From an uncultured Clostridia bacterium (lineage in GTDB: Bacteria; Bacillota; Clostridia; TANB77; CAG-508), in contig CAKOTX010000002.1 of NCBI GenBank assembly GCA_934120315.1, positions 1-64,000 of the forward strand: a stretch of DNA of 64,000 nucleotides, in the 5' to 3' direction. Each line of letters opens with the position of its first letter. Within the stretch, counting starts at the first letter, position 1. Position numbers and translations under genes: made by a program. Positions 15,550 through 24,041 of this stretch are shown here, in pieces. The notes below the pieces were generated by a model. It had not been told where the DNA came from. It searched no databases and saw nothing but the letters and a program-made list of their open reading frames with translations.

Positions 15550-15578
15550 TTGCAAAATGTGTAAAAATAATGTATTAT
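15550..15578 (+). promoter_or_regulatory. uvrC promoter
   Basis: TTGCAA (15550-15555), 17-nt spacer, TATTAT (15573-15578). Confidence 0.75.
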
Positions 15579-15607
15579 AATAGAGTAGGCAGAGAGGAGG
15601 GAAAATA

Positions 15608-17404
15608 ATGTTTAATATAGAAGAACAATTAAAAATGTTACCAGATAAACCAGGTGTATATATAATGCATGATGTAGAAGACAAGATAATATATGTAGGA
15701 AAAGCAGTAAACTTAAAAAACAGAGTAAGATCATATTTTAGAAAAACAGACAAAACGGAAAGAATAAAGAGAATGGTATCACTTATAGACCATTTTGAAT
15801 ATATAGTAGTTGATAATGAAGCAGAAGCATTAATACTAGAATGTAATTTAATAAAGAAAAATAGACCTAAATTTAATGTTTTATTAAAAGATGATAAAAC
15901 ATATCCATATATAAAAATAGATGTAAAATCTGAGTATCCTAATGTAGTAATAACAAGAAGAATTGTTAATGATGGTTCAAAATATTTTGGACCATATGCA
16001 AATCCGGGTGCTGCAAAAGAGATGGTAGATTTTATAAAACAAAAATATAAAATTCGTCAATGTAAAAATTTTAGATCAGAAACAAGAGCGTGTTTAAATT
16101 ATCATATTAATAGATGTTTGGGACCTTGTATGGGGTATATTTCAAAAGAAGATTATAGGAAACAAATAAACGAAATAATAGATATATTAGATGGAAAAGT
16201 AGATAAAGTACTAAAAGAATTACAACAAGAAATGCTAGAAGAAGCTAACAAAATGAACTTTGAAAAAGCAGCATATATAAGAGATAGAATGCTTGCAATA
16301 GAACGAGTAAATGAAAAACAGAAAGTTTCAAATATTACAGAAAATAATATTGATGTAATAGGAATTGCAAAATCGGAAATGGAAGTTTGTGTTGAAATTT
16401 TCTTTGTACGTGGAAGTAAAATGGTAGGAAGAGAACATTACTTTTTCCCAGATTTAAAAGAAATGGAAGATAAAGAAATTATATCAGGATTTATAAAACA
16501 GTATTATATGGATGGACAAAATCTTCCAAATAAAATAATGGTAAGAGAAGAATTAGAAGATAAAAATGCTATTGAAGAATGGCTAAGTAAAGAAGCGGGA
16601 AGAAAAGTAGAAATAAAATCACCTAAAAAAGGTGAAAAATTGCGTTTTGTAGAAATGGCAGATAATAATGCTAAAATAACTCTTGAAAATAAAGAAAGAG
16701 ATAAGAGTGAAATTTTAGTAGAATTAAAAGAAGTACTTGGATTAGAAAAATTGCCAAGAAAAATAGAAACATATGATATATCTAATATTTCTGGAGAATA
16801 TATAGTTGCTGGAATGTGTGTAATGATAGATGGAGTTATTAAGAGAAATTTATCAAGAAGATTCAAAATAAAAACAGTGTATGGACAAGATGACCCAAGA
16901 TGTATGGAAGAAGTCATAACGCGTAGACTAAAACATTCAATTGATGATAGTAATTCTAGTGGATTTGGACGATTGCCAGATGCAATATTTGCTGATGGAG
17001 GTATAACTCAAATTAGAGCAACAAAGACAGCTATTGCTAAATACGAATTAAATATTCCGGTTTTTGGTATGGTTAAGAATGATAAACACCAAACAAGAGC
17101 ATTGATGGATGAAAATAGAAATGAATTAGAAATATCAGAAAATCTAAAGAATTTGATAACAAAATTCCAAGATGAAGTGCATGATACTGCAATATCATAT
17201 CATAGAAAATTAAGAGATAAAGATATTACAAAATCAGATTTAGATTCAATAGAAGGAATTGGAGAAGTTAAGAAAAAAGCACTATTGAAAAAATTCGGTA
17301 GTGTAGAAAATATAAAAAATGCAAGTGTTAAGGAATTATCAGAAATAAGTGGAATTACAGAAGTATTTGCAAAAAGAATATTAGAAGAGTTAAATAATTT
17401 GTAA
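15608..17404 (+). CDS. uvrC: Excinuclease ABC subunit C
   Basis: A 598-aa nuclease making both incisions in nucleotide excision repair. Domains in order: GIY-YIG nuclease (about 12-95; PGVYIMHD…IIYVGKAVNLKNR), Cys-containing insert (CLNYHINRCLGPC, about 165-180), UVR motif (about 200-235, binding UvrB), UvrC RNase-H-like nuclease (about 370-530; ETYDISNISG, DAIFADGG) and two helix-hairpin-helix motifs at the end (SIEGIGEVKKKALLKKFGS). The length is normal. AGGAGGG precedes ATG 15608. UvrA and UvrB are not in the window. Confidence 0.97.
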   Translation: MFNIEEQLKMLPDKPGVYIMHDVEDKIIYVGKAVNLKNRVRSYFRKTDKTERIKRMVSLIDHFEYIVVDNEAEALILECNLIKKNRPKFNVLLKDDKTYPYIKIDVKSEYPNVVITRRIVNDGSKYFGPYANPGAAKEMVDFIKQKYKIRQCKNFRSETRACLNYHINRCLGPCMGYISKEDYRKQINEIIDILDGKVDKVLKELQQEMLEEANKMNFEKAAYIRDRMLAIERVNEKQKVSNITENNIDVIGIAKSEMEVCVEIFFVRGSKMVGREHYFFPDLKEMEDKEIISGFIKQYYMDGQNLPNKIMVREELEDKNAIEEWLSKEAGRKVEIKSPKKGEKLRFVEMADNNAKITLENKERDKSEILVELKEVLGLEKLPRKIETYDISNISGEYIVAGMCVMIDGVIKRNLSRRFKIKTVYGQDDPRCMEEVITRRLKHSIDDSNSSGFGRLPDAIFADGGITQIRATKTAIAKYELNIPVFGMVKNDKHQTRALMDENRNELEISENLKNLITKFQDEVHDTAISYHRKLRDKDITKSDLDSIEGIGEVKKKALLKKFGSVENIKNASVKELSEISGITEVFAKRILEELNNL

Positions 17405-17491
17405 TAAATTGCGATGAAAAGTGAAAGTATTTTATGAATATTTTTTGAAATTGAACATATACATATTAAGGACAAGGTAAGGGGGATGTAT

Positions 17492-17617
17492 ATGAAGTTT
17501 TGGAAAAGGCATAAAATGCTTTCATTTGCAATAGCTTCTTTTATTGTACTTTCAGGAGCTAATTTTTTTATGGTTTATGAAATAATAAAAATAGGAATGA
17601 AAATTGTACTAACATAA
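17492..17617 (+). CDS. Small membrane peptide, 41 aa
   Basis: ATG 17492 follows AAGGGGG by 6 nt or more. The peptide is MKFWKRHKMLSFAIASFIVL… with a basic N-terminus and one hydrophobic helix (about 10-30), then a short amphipathic end. It looks like a real single-span membrane peptide of the kind common after housekeeping genes in Clostridia, but no function is known. No separate terminator follows; the MazG-like gene's promoter starts 9 nt later. Confidence 0.6.
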   Translation: MKFWKRHKMLSFAIASFIVLSGANFFMVYEIIKIGMKIVLT

Positions 17618-17626
17618 CAAATTTTA

Positions 17627-17655
17627 TTGACATTAAAAAATAAAAGTGATAAATT
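17627..17655 (+). promoter_or_regulatory. Promoter of the MazG-like gene
   Basis: TTGACA (17627-17632), 17-nt spacer, TAAATT (17650-17655). The leader carries the stem AGTGGG-AAAG-CCCACT type hairpin (about 17665-17681) before TTAGGAGG. Confidence 0.65.
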
Positions 17656-17710
17656 ATTCTTGAAGTGGGAAAGCCCCACTATAGTTAATAGTTTTTAGGA
17701 GGCTACGAGT

Positions 17711-18010
17711 ATGACTCTGAAAGAACTGCAAAAAGAAATTCTCGAAAACAAGAAGCGGCATGGTTTTAATACAACTGATATGAACGAGGAATTTTGTCAT
17801 CTGAATGCAGAGGTCGGAGAGGCATATGATGCATGGTTTAGGGATCTTGAAACATTTCCTGAAGAACTTGCTGATGTAGCAATTTTCTTACTTGGGATTG
17901 CTGAGATTAATGGAATTGATCTTCAGACCGAGATTGAGAAAAAGGTTGAAATCAATAAGAACCGGAAATGTGAAGTAAATAAACTTGGGCATCATGTACA
18001 CCAAAAGTAA
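17711..18010 (+). CDS. MazG-like nucleotide pyrophosphohydrolase
   Basis: 99 aa, the size of single-domain MazG-like/all-alpha NTP pyrophosphatases, which hydrolyse unusual or damaged nucleoside triphosphates to monophosphates. The metal-binding pattern is visible: EEFCHLNAEVGEAYDAW followed by EELADVAIFLLG (ExxE…ExxD). The C-terminal helix is basic. It is GC-richer than its neighbours and stands alone with promoter, leader hairpin, good ribosome site and strong terminator, like the other accessory islands here. Its substrate is not predictable. Confidence 0.82.
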   Translation: MTLKELQKEILENKKRHGFNTTDMNEEFCHLNAEVGEAYDAWFRDLETFPEELADVAIFLLGIAEINGIDLQTEIEKKVEINKNRKCEVNKLGHHVHQK

Positions 18011-18018
18011 CAGAAATA

Positions 18019-18066
18019 AGCACTATCTTATAATAAGATTTTATATAAGATGGTGCTCATTTTTTG
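18019..18066 (+). terminator. Terminator of the MazG-like gene
   Basis: AGCAC-ATCTTATA pairs with TATAAGAT-GTGCT, followed by CATTTTTTG. Confidence 0.85.
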
Positions 18067-18099
18067 TTTAAAAACATAAAATCTTATAAGGAGGGTTTT

Positions 18100-18960
18100 A
18101 TGAGAGGATTAAGTTTATCAGGAGGAGGAATAAAAGCAGCAACACATATTGGAGCACTGAAAGCATTTGAAGAAGAAAAAATAAAATTTGATTGTGTTTC
18201 TGGAGCATCATCTGGAAGTATAATAGCAACGATGTATGCCTTAGGATATAGCAGTGATGAAATGTGGAAGCTATTTAAAAAATATTATAAAAAAATAAAA
18301 TATGTTGAGTGGAAGCAAGTAATAAAAATGATATTGGGTTTAATATCTACTAGAAGGCTTGTAATTGATGGATTAAATAGTGGAAAAGTTATAGAAAAAA
18401 TAATTAATGAAATTTGTAAAAAAAGTCATGTAGAAAATATAAATGAAATAAAAATGCCATTAATGATTTCGATGGTAGATTTGCAAAAAGGCACTGTATA
18501 TATTGCTTCATCACAAGAAAAAAGAAAAGTATTGCAAGATAATACTAAATATATAAGTGATATTCCAATAGCTACTGCTGTTAGAGCAAGTTGCAGTTTT
18601 CCTGTTGTATTTTCACCATGTAAATTTGATGGAATTCAATTAATTGATGGTGGAACTAGAGAAAATTTACCATGGAAAGGGTTAAAAGAATATGGGGCAG
18701 ATGAGGTTTATGGAATAGCATTTGATACAATTCTAGAAAAAAATCAATGTTGTAAAAATATGATTGAAGTTGCAGCAAGAGCAATGGAGCTGCAAGGAAG
18801 AGAATTAGCTAATTATGAAAAAGAAGGAATAGATCATTTGATAACTATTTGTTTAAAGAAAGTAGCTTTATTGGATTCAAGTCAAATAGATATATTATAT
18901 AAAATGGGATATGAAGAAACTAAAAAACAGCTTAATTTGTTGAAAAAATCTACAAAATAG
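18100..18960 (+). CDS. Patatin-like phospholipase
   Basis: 286 aa. ATG 18100 follows AAGGAGGG; an earlier in-frame codon at 18064 lies in the preceding terminator and is rejected. The protein starts MRGLSLSGGGIKAATHIGAL, giving the oxyanion-hole glycine loop, then GASSGS with nucleophile Ser37 and the catalytic Asp183 in DGG. This is a complete Ser-Asp dyad of bacterial patatins, which hydrolyse acyl esters of lipids. No signal peptide, so it acts inside the cell. Physiological substrate unknown. Confidence 0.93.
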   Translation: MRGLSLSGGGIKAATHIGALKAFEEEKIKFDCVSGASSGSIIATMYALGYSSDEMWKLFKKYYKKIKYVEWKQVIKMILGLISTRRLVIDGLNSGKVIEKIINEICKKSHVENINEIKMPLMISMVDLQKGTVYIASSQEKRKVLQDNTKYISDIPIATAVRASCSFPVVFSPCKFDGIQLIDGGTRENLPWKGLKEYGADEVYGIAFDTILEKNQCCKNMIEVAARAMELQGRELANYEKEGIDHLITICLKKVALLDSSQIDILYKMGYEETKKQLNLLKKSTK

Positions 18961-18968
18961 TGTATAAT
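18940..18968 (+). promoter_or_regulatory. Promoter of the methyltransferase-rluA pair
   Basis: TTGAAA (18940-18945), 17-nt spacer, TATAAT (18963-18968), overlapping the end of the patatin gene. Confidence 0.75.
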
Positions 18969-18993
18969 AACAAATATGGAAAGAGAGGAAAAA

Positions 18994-19857
18994 ATGAATA
19001 TAGCAAATAATTGGGAAGATTATAAAATATTAGATATGGCAGATGGACAAAAATTAGAAAGATGGGGAAATGTGATTTTATCAAGACCAGATCCACAAAT
19101 TATATGGAAAGAAAAATCATATCCTCAAAAATGGAAAAATATAAATGCCACATATTATAGAAGTAAAACAGGCGGAGGAGCTTGGGAATATAATAAAAAA
19201 ATGCCAAGCCAATGGCAAATAAAATATAAAGAATTAACCTTTAATATAAAACCAATGGGATTTAAGCATACAGGATTATTTCCAGAGCAGGCAGTTAATT
19301 GGGATTGGATGATGGATAAAATAAGAAATGCAAAAAGAGATATTAAAGTATTAAACTTATTTGCTTATACAGGTGGTGCAACAGTAGCATGTGCTGCAGC
19401 AGGAGCATCAGTTTGTCATGTTGACAGTTCAAAAGGAATGGTTACATGGGCAAAAGAAAATATTGCTTCATCAGGATTAGCTGAAAGACCAGTTAGATAT
19501 ATAGTAGATGATGTTGTAAAATTTGTGAATAGAGAAATTCGTAGAGGAAACAAATATGATGCAATAATAATGGACCCACCATCTTATGGAAGGGGAGCAA
19601 ATGGCGAAGTTTGGCAATTTGAAGACAATATATATGATTTAGTAGAATTATGTACAAAAGTTCTTTCAGATAATCCATTATTCTTTTTAATAAATTCATA
19701 TACAACAGGAATATCAAGTAAAGTATTAGAAAATATTTTAAATTTAACTGTTTCAAAAAATTACAAAGGCAAAGTTTCATCAGGAGAAATTGGATTACCA
19801 ATGGAAGAGTCAAAATTAATATTGCCATGTGGAATTTATGGACGTTGGGAGAATTAA
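18994..19857 (+). CDS. Class I SAM-dependent rRNA methyltransferase (RlmI/RlmK-like)
   Basis: 287 aa. ATG 18994 has AGAGGAAA upstream and is preferred over ATG 18976. The Rossmann motif LNLFAYTGGATVACAAAGASV binds SAM; VDSSKGMVTWAKEN is the acidic motif II, and MDPPSYGRG the catalytic N/DPP(Y/F) loop. This organisation matches the Methyltrans_SAM family (COG1092), whose members methylate 23S rRNA. It lacks the N-terminal PUA domain of RlmI. It is translationally linked to the downstream pseudouridine synthase (1-nt gap), supporting a shared role in ribosomal RNA modification. Confidence 0.88.
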   Translation: MNIANNWEDYKILDMADGQKLERWGNVILSRPDPQIIWKEKSYPQKWKNINATYYRSKTGGGAWEYNKKMPSQWQIKYKELTFNIKPMGFKHTGLFPEQAVNWDWMMDKIRNAKRDIKVLNLFAYTGGATVACAAAGASVCHVDSSKGMVTWAKENIASSGLAERPVRYIVDDVVKFVNREIRRGNKYDAIIMDPPSYGRGANGEVWQFEDNIYDLVELCTKVLSDNPLFFLINSYTTGISSKVLENILNLTVSKNYKGKVSSGEIGLPMEESKLILPCGIYGRWEN

Positions 19858-19858
19858 G

Positions 19859-20548
19859 ATGAACAAATTAAATGTAATATATGAAGACAATCATATAATA
19901 GTAGTTGAAAAACAACCTAATATTCCATCACAAGCAGACAAAACAGAAGATTTAGATATGCTTACAATTATAAAAGATTATTTAAAAGAAAAATATAATA
20001 AACCTGGAAATGTTTATTTGGGACTAGTGCATAGATTAGATAGGCCTGTTGGAGGTGTTATGGTATTTGCAAAAACATCAAAAGCAGCATCAAGATTAAG
20101 TGATCAAGTAAGAGAAAAAATATTTAAGAAAAAATATTTAGCTGTTGTAGATGGAAAGTTTGAAACAACACAAGGAACACTAGAAGATTATTTATATAAA
20201 GATGAAAGAAACAACATGAGTAAAGTTGTAAATAAAGACAAGAAAAACGCAAAATTAGCTAAATTGGATTATGAAGTTCTTGCATATAATGAAGTTAAAA
20301 ATTTATCATTAGTGAGAGTGAACTTGCATACAGGAAGACATCATCAAATAAGAGTTCAACTTTCACATGCTGGACATAGCATATTTGGTGATCAAAAATA
20401 TGGGGCTAGGGGTCAAGGAAAGCAAATAGCACTATGGGCATATGAACTTACGATTCAACATCCTATTACAAAGGAAGAAATGACATTTAAATGTTTGCCA
20501 GAAAGTAATGGGACTTGGTGTATTTTAAGAGATATAGAAAATATATGA
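19859..20548 (+). CDS. RluA-family pseudouridine synthase without S4 domain
   Basis: 229 aa. ATG 19859 lies 1 nt after the previous stop. The catalytic Asp is in HRLDRPVGG and the second motif is GRHHQIRVQLSHAGHSIFGDQKYG. No S4 domain, unlike the paralogue at 11270, so it is closer to RluA/RluC-type catalytic-core proteins. It should modify uridines in rRNA or tRNA; the site is unknown. Coupled to the methyltransferase and closed by a strong terminator. Confidence 0.9.
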   Translation: MNKLNVIYEDNHIIVVEKQPNIPSQADKTEDLDMLTIIKDYLKEKYNKPGNVYLGLVHRLDRPVGGVMVFAKTSKAASRLSDQVREKIFKKKYLAVVDGKFETTQGTLEDYLYKDERNNMSKVVNKDKKNAKLAKLDYEVLAYNEVKNLSLVRVNLHTGRHHQIRVQLSHAGHSIFGDQKYGARGQGKQIALWAYELTIQHPITKEEMTFKCLPESNGTWCILRDIENI

Positions 20549-20580
20549 AAAAAGAGTAATATGAAGTTACTCTTTTTTTT
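20547..20580 (+). terminator. Terminator of the methyltransferase-rluA operon
   Basis: AAAAAAGAGTAA pairs with TTACTCTTTTTT, with further T. Confidence 0.85.
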
Positions 20581-20722
20581 ATGAAAATTGAAAAAATATA
20601 TATGAAAATCATTAACTCAAGTTTTATAAAATAAAAAGATAATTTTGCAAATAAAATAAGCAAAGAAAAAATTAAAATGGTAAATTATATTTGTACACAA
20701 GATAAGTTGTGAGGTGATAAAT

Positions 20723-21334
20723 GTGATAGATAAGTTCTGTGCATATTTAACCAATAAAATTCGAAAAGAAATGCCTGAAATAGATGACGAACGAGCGGAA
20801 ATAATAATGTATGGACTACAAAACTTAATAGGAGAGTTACCAAAAGGAATAATAATTTTGATAATTGCGTATTTCTTAGGAATATTTAAACTAACATTAA
20901 TATCAATGTTTATAATTGCACCATATAGATGCTTCTCTGGTGGAGTACATATGAAAACACATATGGGATGTATTATATATACATTAATTTTGTATAGTGG
21001 TTCAGCGTTATTAGGAAAGTATATTGTTTTATCAGGGATGATGAAATATTTGCTTGCGTGTTTAGTTTGGAGTTTTAGCATTATAATGATAAAATTATAT
21101 GCTCCAGCAGATACAGAAAATGTTCCGATTCTTAGCAAAAAAGAAAGAAAACAAAAACAATTATTTTCATATATTGTTTTAACTCTAGAAATTATTATAG
21201 CAATAATGATTAATAATTCAACAATTGCTGGAATAATAATATTTGGAGATTTTATACAAACTTTAACAATAACAAGAATTGCATATAAAATTACGAAAAA
21301 TAAATATGGACATGAAGTATATGCAAATATTTAA
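20723..21334 (+). CDS. agrB: AgrB-type peptide-processing membrane protease
   Basis: 203 aa. GTG 20723 is 6 nt after GAGGTG; an in-frame GTG at 20714 overlaps that site. AgrB cuts the AgrD precursor at its C-terminal side and forms the thiolactone ring. Family features: RYCFSGGVH-like segment (YRCFSGGVHMKT) with the catalytic Cys and His in the cytoplasmic loop, several membrane helices (about 45-65, 70-80, 95-115, 120-138, 160-180). It lies 71 nt upstream of agrD on the same strand, and the sensor-regulator pair faces it from the other side. The 174 nt upstream contain no clear consensus promoter. Confidence 0.93.
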   Translation: MIDKFCAYLTNKIRKEMPEIDDERAEIIMYGLQNLIGELPKGIIILIIAYFLGIFKLTLISMFIIAPYRCFSGGVHMKTHMGCIIYTLILYSGSALLGKYIVLSGMMKYLLACLVWSFSIIMIKLYAPADTENVPILSKKERKQKQLFSYIVLTLEIIIAIMINNSTIAGIIIFGDFIQTLTITRIAYKITKNKYGHEVYANI

Positions 21335-21405
21335 TTAGATAATGTAGGAGTTTTTTGCAACTACTCCTGTATTATAATTCTTTACAAAAGAAGGGGGAAT
21401 TAATT

Positions 21406-21525
21406 ATGATGAAATTCTTAGCAAAAATTGCAGAAAAATATGCAAAAGCTACAAATACAGCATGTGCAGCTTTATGGTGGGGACATCAACCCAAAATGCC
21501 AGCATCATTAATTAAAAAAGATTAA
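21406..21525 (+). CDS. agrD: AgrD-type cyclic lactone autoinducer precursor
   Basis: 39 aa, two adjacent ATG codons after AGGGGG. It has the three-part build of AgrD: an amphipathic N-terminal helix (MMKFLAKIAEKYAKAT), a core around Cys20 (TACAALWW) and a C-terminal recognition tail GHQPKMPASLIKKD, comparable to the EPEVP tail of staphylococcal AgrD. By comparison the mature signal is probably a thiolactone closed from Cys20 to the carboxyl of Trp24 or Trp25. The exact ends are inference. It follows agrB and has its own terminator. Confidence 0.9.
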   Translation: MMKFLAKIAEKYAKATNTACAALWWGHQPKMPASLIKKD

Positions 21526-21569
21526 TTCTTGAAGAGAAAATGTTCTTAAACATTAAAATCAATTCAAAG

Positions 21570-21598
21570 AAAAGAACTTCTATATGAAGTTCTTTTTT
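21570..21598 (+). terminator. Terminator after agrD
   Basis: AAGAACTTC pairs with GAAGTTCTT around TATAT, followed by TTTTT. Confidence 0.88.
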
Positions 21599-21611
21599 GC
21601 GGGGAAATATA

Positions 21612-21637
21612 AAGAAAAAGAAGTAGAAAACTACTTC
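21612..21637 (-). terminator. Terminator after agrC
   Basis: On the minus strand GAAGTAG pairs with CTACTTC, followed by a T-rich run (TTTTTCTTT). Confidence 0.7.
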
Positions 21638-21641
21638 TTAA

Positions 21642-23012
21642 TTATAAATCATATACAGATAATTCTTGTTTGAAGAAATGTTCATCTTTACTAGTAAATA
21701 AATCTAAGTTATTGCTTTTTCTTACATAATTGCGAATTTCCCATAAGCCAATACCAAAGTGATTTTCTTTACCAGATTCACCTTTTTGAAATATTTTTTC
21801 AATATCAACATTTTTATTTCTATATGTGTTTTTTACAGTTATTACAGCTCTATTATTTTTGTTTTCTCTTAAGAATGATACTTTTACTATTTTTTCATCA
21901 CATTTTTCAGCTTCTTCTATAGCATTGTCGAGTAAAATTCCAATTGCTCTAGAAAATTTGTACATATTAACATTTAATGTATCAAGATTTAGAAAAAATT
22001 CTAGATCAAAAGTAATACCAAGGTTGGCGGCTTTAAAATATTTATTGTTTAATAAACTATATATCCCAGGATTATTTATGATATGAGGATTTACTAAAGA
22101 TAAATTATTAGTTATTTTACAATCAGCTTTTATTTCTTTAAAGTAACGTTTTAATCCAGGCATATCATTATTTTCTATAAATCCATCTAATGTTGAAACA
22201 ATATTATCAAAATCATGTTTATAACCTTTTACTTTATCATATAAGATTTCTAGTGATTTTGTATAGTCTTCAGCACATTCTAGACTTTTTGTTGTGTTAG
22301 CAAGTTTAATTATACGAAAAAAACTATGACAACTTAATGTTAGAAAGGCTACCAGCAGTATGAAATTAAGAATACTAATGGTAAGAGGAACTATATTTAT
22401 ATAAAATGCTGTTGTTATTAATTGTGTACATATTGTGACAAAACCAGTAAATATATTTATTATTAATAATCGAGATGTACTTTTATCTAATGCATCAAGT
22501 TGAGATAAATCAAAATTTAATTTTTTGAATTTTTTTAACTGTTTTATTGTAATAATTACTACAAACATGCAAAAGTATAGGATTGAAAGGTATAAAACTC
22601 TATATATAGGAGTGCTTATAAATACATTAGAATTTATATTAAAAATAGTTAAATATGTATTTTGTAATAAAGTATTTAATAACCCAAATATGAAACTAGG
22701 CACAAAAAGCGAAAATAAACTTTTTACAATGTTAAGTTTAAATAATTTGTATATTAATATAAGAATACAAGTATAATTTAAAATAACATTAAAAGGAGAT
22801 TGTATGTAAGCTTGACTAATAATACTTACAATAGAATTTATTACAACATAAATAGATTTTTCTTTAGTAGAAGCATTTACATTAAATAAATTTAGGAAAA
22901 CTTGCATAAATAGATAATGCTCAATGAAAGTTGCTGGTATTAGCAATATATTAACAAGTTCTATGTTTTGACTGTTTAAAGCATTCCAAATATTACTTAA
23001 AAATTGTATCAT
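21642..23012 (-). CDS. agrC: AgrC-type sensor histidine kinase (GHKL)
   Basis: 456 aa. The N-terminal half (about 20-230) is a polytopic sensor with six or seven hydrophobic helices. His266 in YKHDFDNI is the likely phospho-acceptor. The ATPase domain has LLDNAIEEA (N box) and GIGLWEIRNYV (G box), the HATPase_c_5 form typical of AgrC. It should bind the AgrD-derived peptide outside and phosphorylate the LytTR regulator, whose gene precedes it and overlaps by 20 nt. The pair is convergent with agrBD, with terminators back to back between them. Confidence 0.92.
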   Translation of the reverse strand: MIQFLSNIWNALNSQNIELVNILLIPATFIEHYLFMQVFLNLFNVNASTKEKSIYVVINSIVSIISQAYIQSPFNVILNYTCILILIYKLFKLNIVKSLFSLFVPSFIFGLLNTLLQNTYLTIFNINSNVFISTPIYRVLYLSILYFCMFVVIITIKQLKKFKKLNFDLSQLDALDKSTSRLLIINIFTGFVTICTQLITTAFYINIVPLTISILNFILLVAFLTLSCHSFFRIIKLANTTKSLECAEDYTKSLEILYDKVKGYKHDFDNIVSTLDGFIENNDMPGLKRYFKEIKADCKITNNLSLVNPHIINNPGIYSLLNNKYFKAANLGITFDLEFFLNLDTLNVNMYKFSRAIGILLDNAIEEAEKCDEKIVKVSFLRENKNNRAVITVKNTYRNKNVDIEKIFQKGESGKENHFGIGLWEIRNYVRKSNNLDLFTSKDEHFFKQELSVYDL

Positions 23013-23712
23013 AATTAACTACCTCCATAAAGTGATTTTTATATTTTGGACCAATATAGCAAACTTCATTGTTTTTAAATGTTATTGAATTATTTGAAAA
23101 AGATATATTGACAATATTATCTATATTGGCAATGAATGATTTGTGACATCTTACGAAATTTCGCGGCAAGTTGTTTTCGATTTTAGAGAATGAACTATAA
23201 GTATCAAAATTTCCTCTTGGTGTATGATATATAAGTTTCATTCCATATTTTTCAATAAATTGAATTTCGTTAAAATCAATAAAAGTTCCTTTACTATCAA
23301 TTTTAAAAAATTTTTTTGTTGTTCCTGAAACATCTTCAAAAAGCCTTGTTAAAGTATTCGAAAGAGATCCAACGCTTATAGAATTCTTGAATAGATATGC
23401 AAAAGTTTTACAGTCATAGGCTTCCATTAAGTATTCAAAGTGGCTTGTAATAAAAATAATATAACAGTTTTTATTAACTTTTCGAATTTCTCTAGCAATG
23501 TCTAATCCATTTAAATTAGAATTTTTGAACTCAATATCTAAAACAATTACATCTACAATATTAGAGTCCATAAAAGAGATTACTTCTTTATAGTCAGAAG
23601 TTTTCAAAACGATTTGAGCATCAAAATCATTTTTAACAAAAGTTTTTTCAAACAAAATAGAAAGTTTGTTAAGCATATTGTTTTCGTCATCACAAAGTAC
23701 AAAATTCATCAT
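22993..23712 (-). CDS. agrA: AgrA-type LytTR response regulator
   Basis: 239 aa. Receiver domain (about 2-125) with acidic residues CDDE (8-9), phospho-acceptor Asp59 in VIVLDIEF and TSHFEY; DNA-binding LytTR domain (about 140-235) with FVRCHKSFIANIDNI. Two ATG codons follow GGAGG; the first is used here. It is transcribed with agrC. In agr systems the regulator activates the agr genes and target genes; the divergent surface-protease gene starts 330 nt away and is a natural candidate target. Confidence 0.93.
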   Translation of the reverse strand: MMNFVLCDDENNMLNKLSILFEKTFVKNDFDAQIVLKTSDYKEVISFMDSNIVDVIVLDIEFKNSNLNGLDIAREIRKVNKNCYIIFITSHFEYLMEAYDCKTFAYLFKNSISVGSLSNTLTRLFEDVSGTTKKFFKIDSKGTFIDFNEIQFIEKYGMKLIYHTPRGNFDTYSSFSKIENNLPRNFVRCHKSFIANIDNIVNISFSNNSITFKNNEVCYIGPKYKNHFMEVVNYDTIFK

Positions 23713-23765
23713 ATGTATTCCTCCATTCTACATTAATTTACATTTTTTTCAAAAAACATAGAATT

Positions 23766-23794
23766 AATATAAATCAAAAATTTGAACTTGTCAA
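23766..23794 (-). promoter_or_regulatory. agrAC promoter
   Basis: Minus strand TTGACA-like TTGACA (23794-23789), 17-nt spacer, TATATT (23771-23766). Confidence 0.7.
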
Positions 23795-23980
23795 TAGGCT
23801 TTATGTAGATATGAAAAAAATTGTATACTATGATATGAGTGCTTTTCCAATTTATTAAATTCAAATGAAAAATATAAGAGAAAAAATAAAATATCCTAAA
23901 AAAAATATACAATTGTAAAAAAATGTATGTAAAATAATGTTACAAAAATATTACTTTTTTATGACATTTATGTTATTTTG
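23795..23980. other. AT-rich divergent control region, agrAC / surface protease
   Basis: No gene is seen. It lies between divergent promoters and is the obvious place for LytTR operator repeats, but I found no convincing paired repeat by eye. Confidence 0.4.
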
Positions 23981-24009
23981 TTGAAATGAATACTAGATAA
24001 AAGTATAAT
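23981..24009 (+). promoter_or_regulatory. Promoter of the papain-BIG2 protein gene
   Basis: TTGAAA (23981-23986), 17-nt spacer, TATAAT (24004-24009). Confidence 0.7.
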
Positions 24010-24041
24010 AAAATCGAAGTAGTATATTATAGGAGACACAT

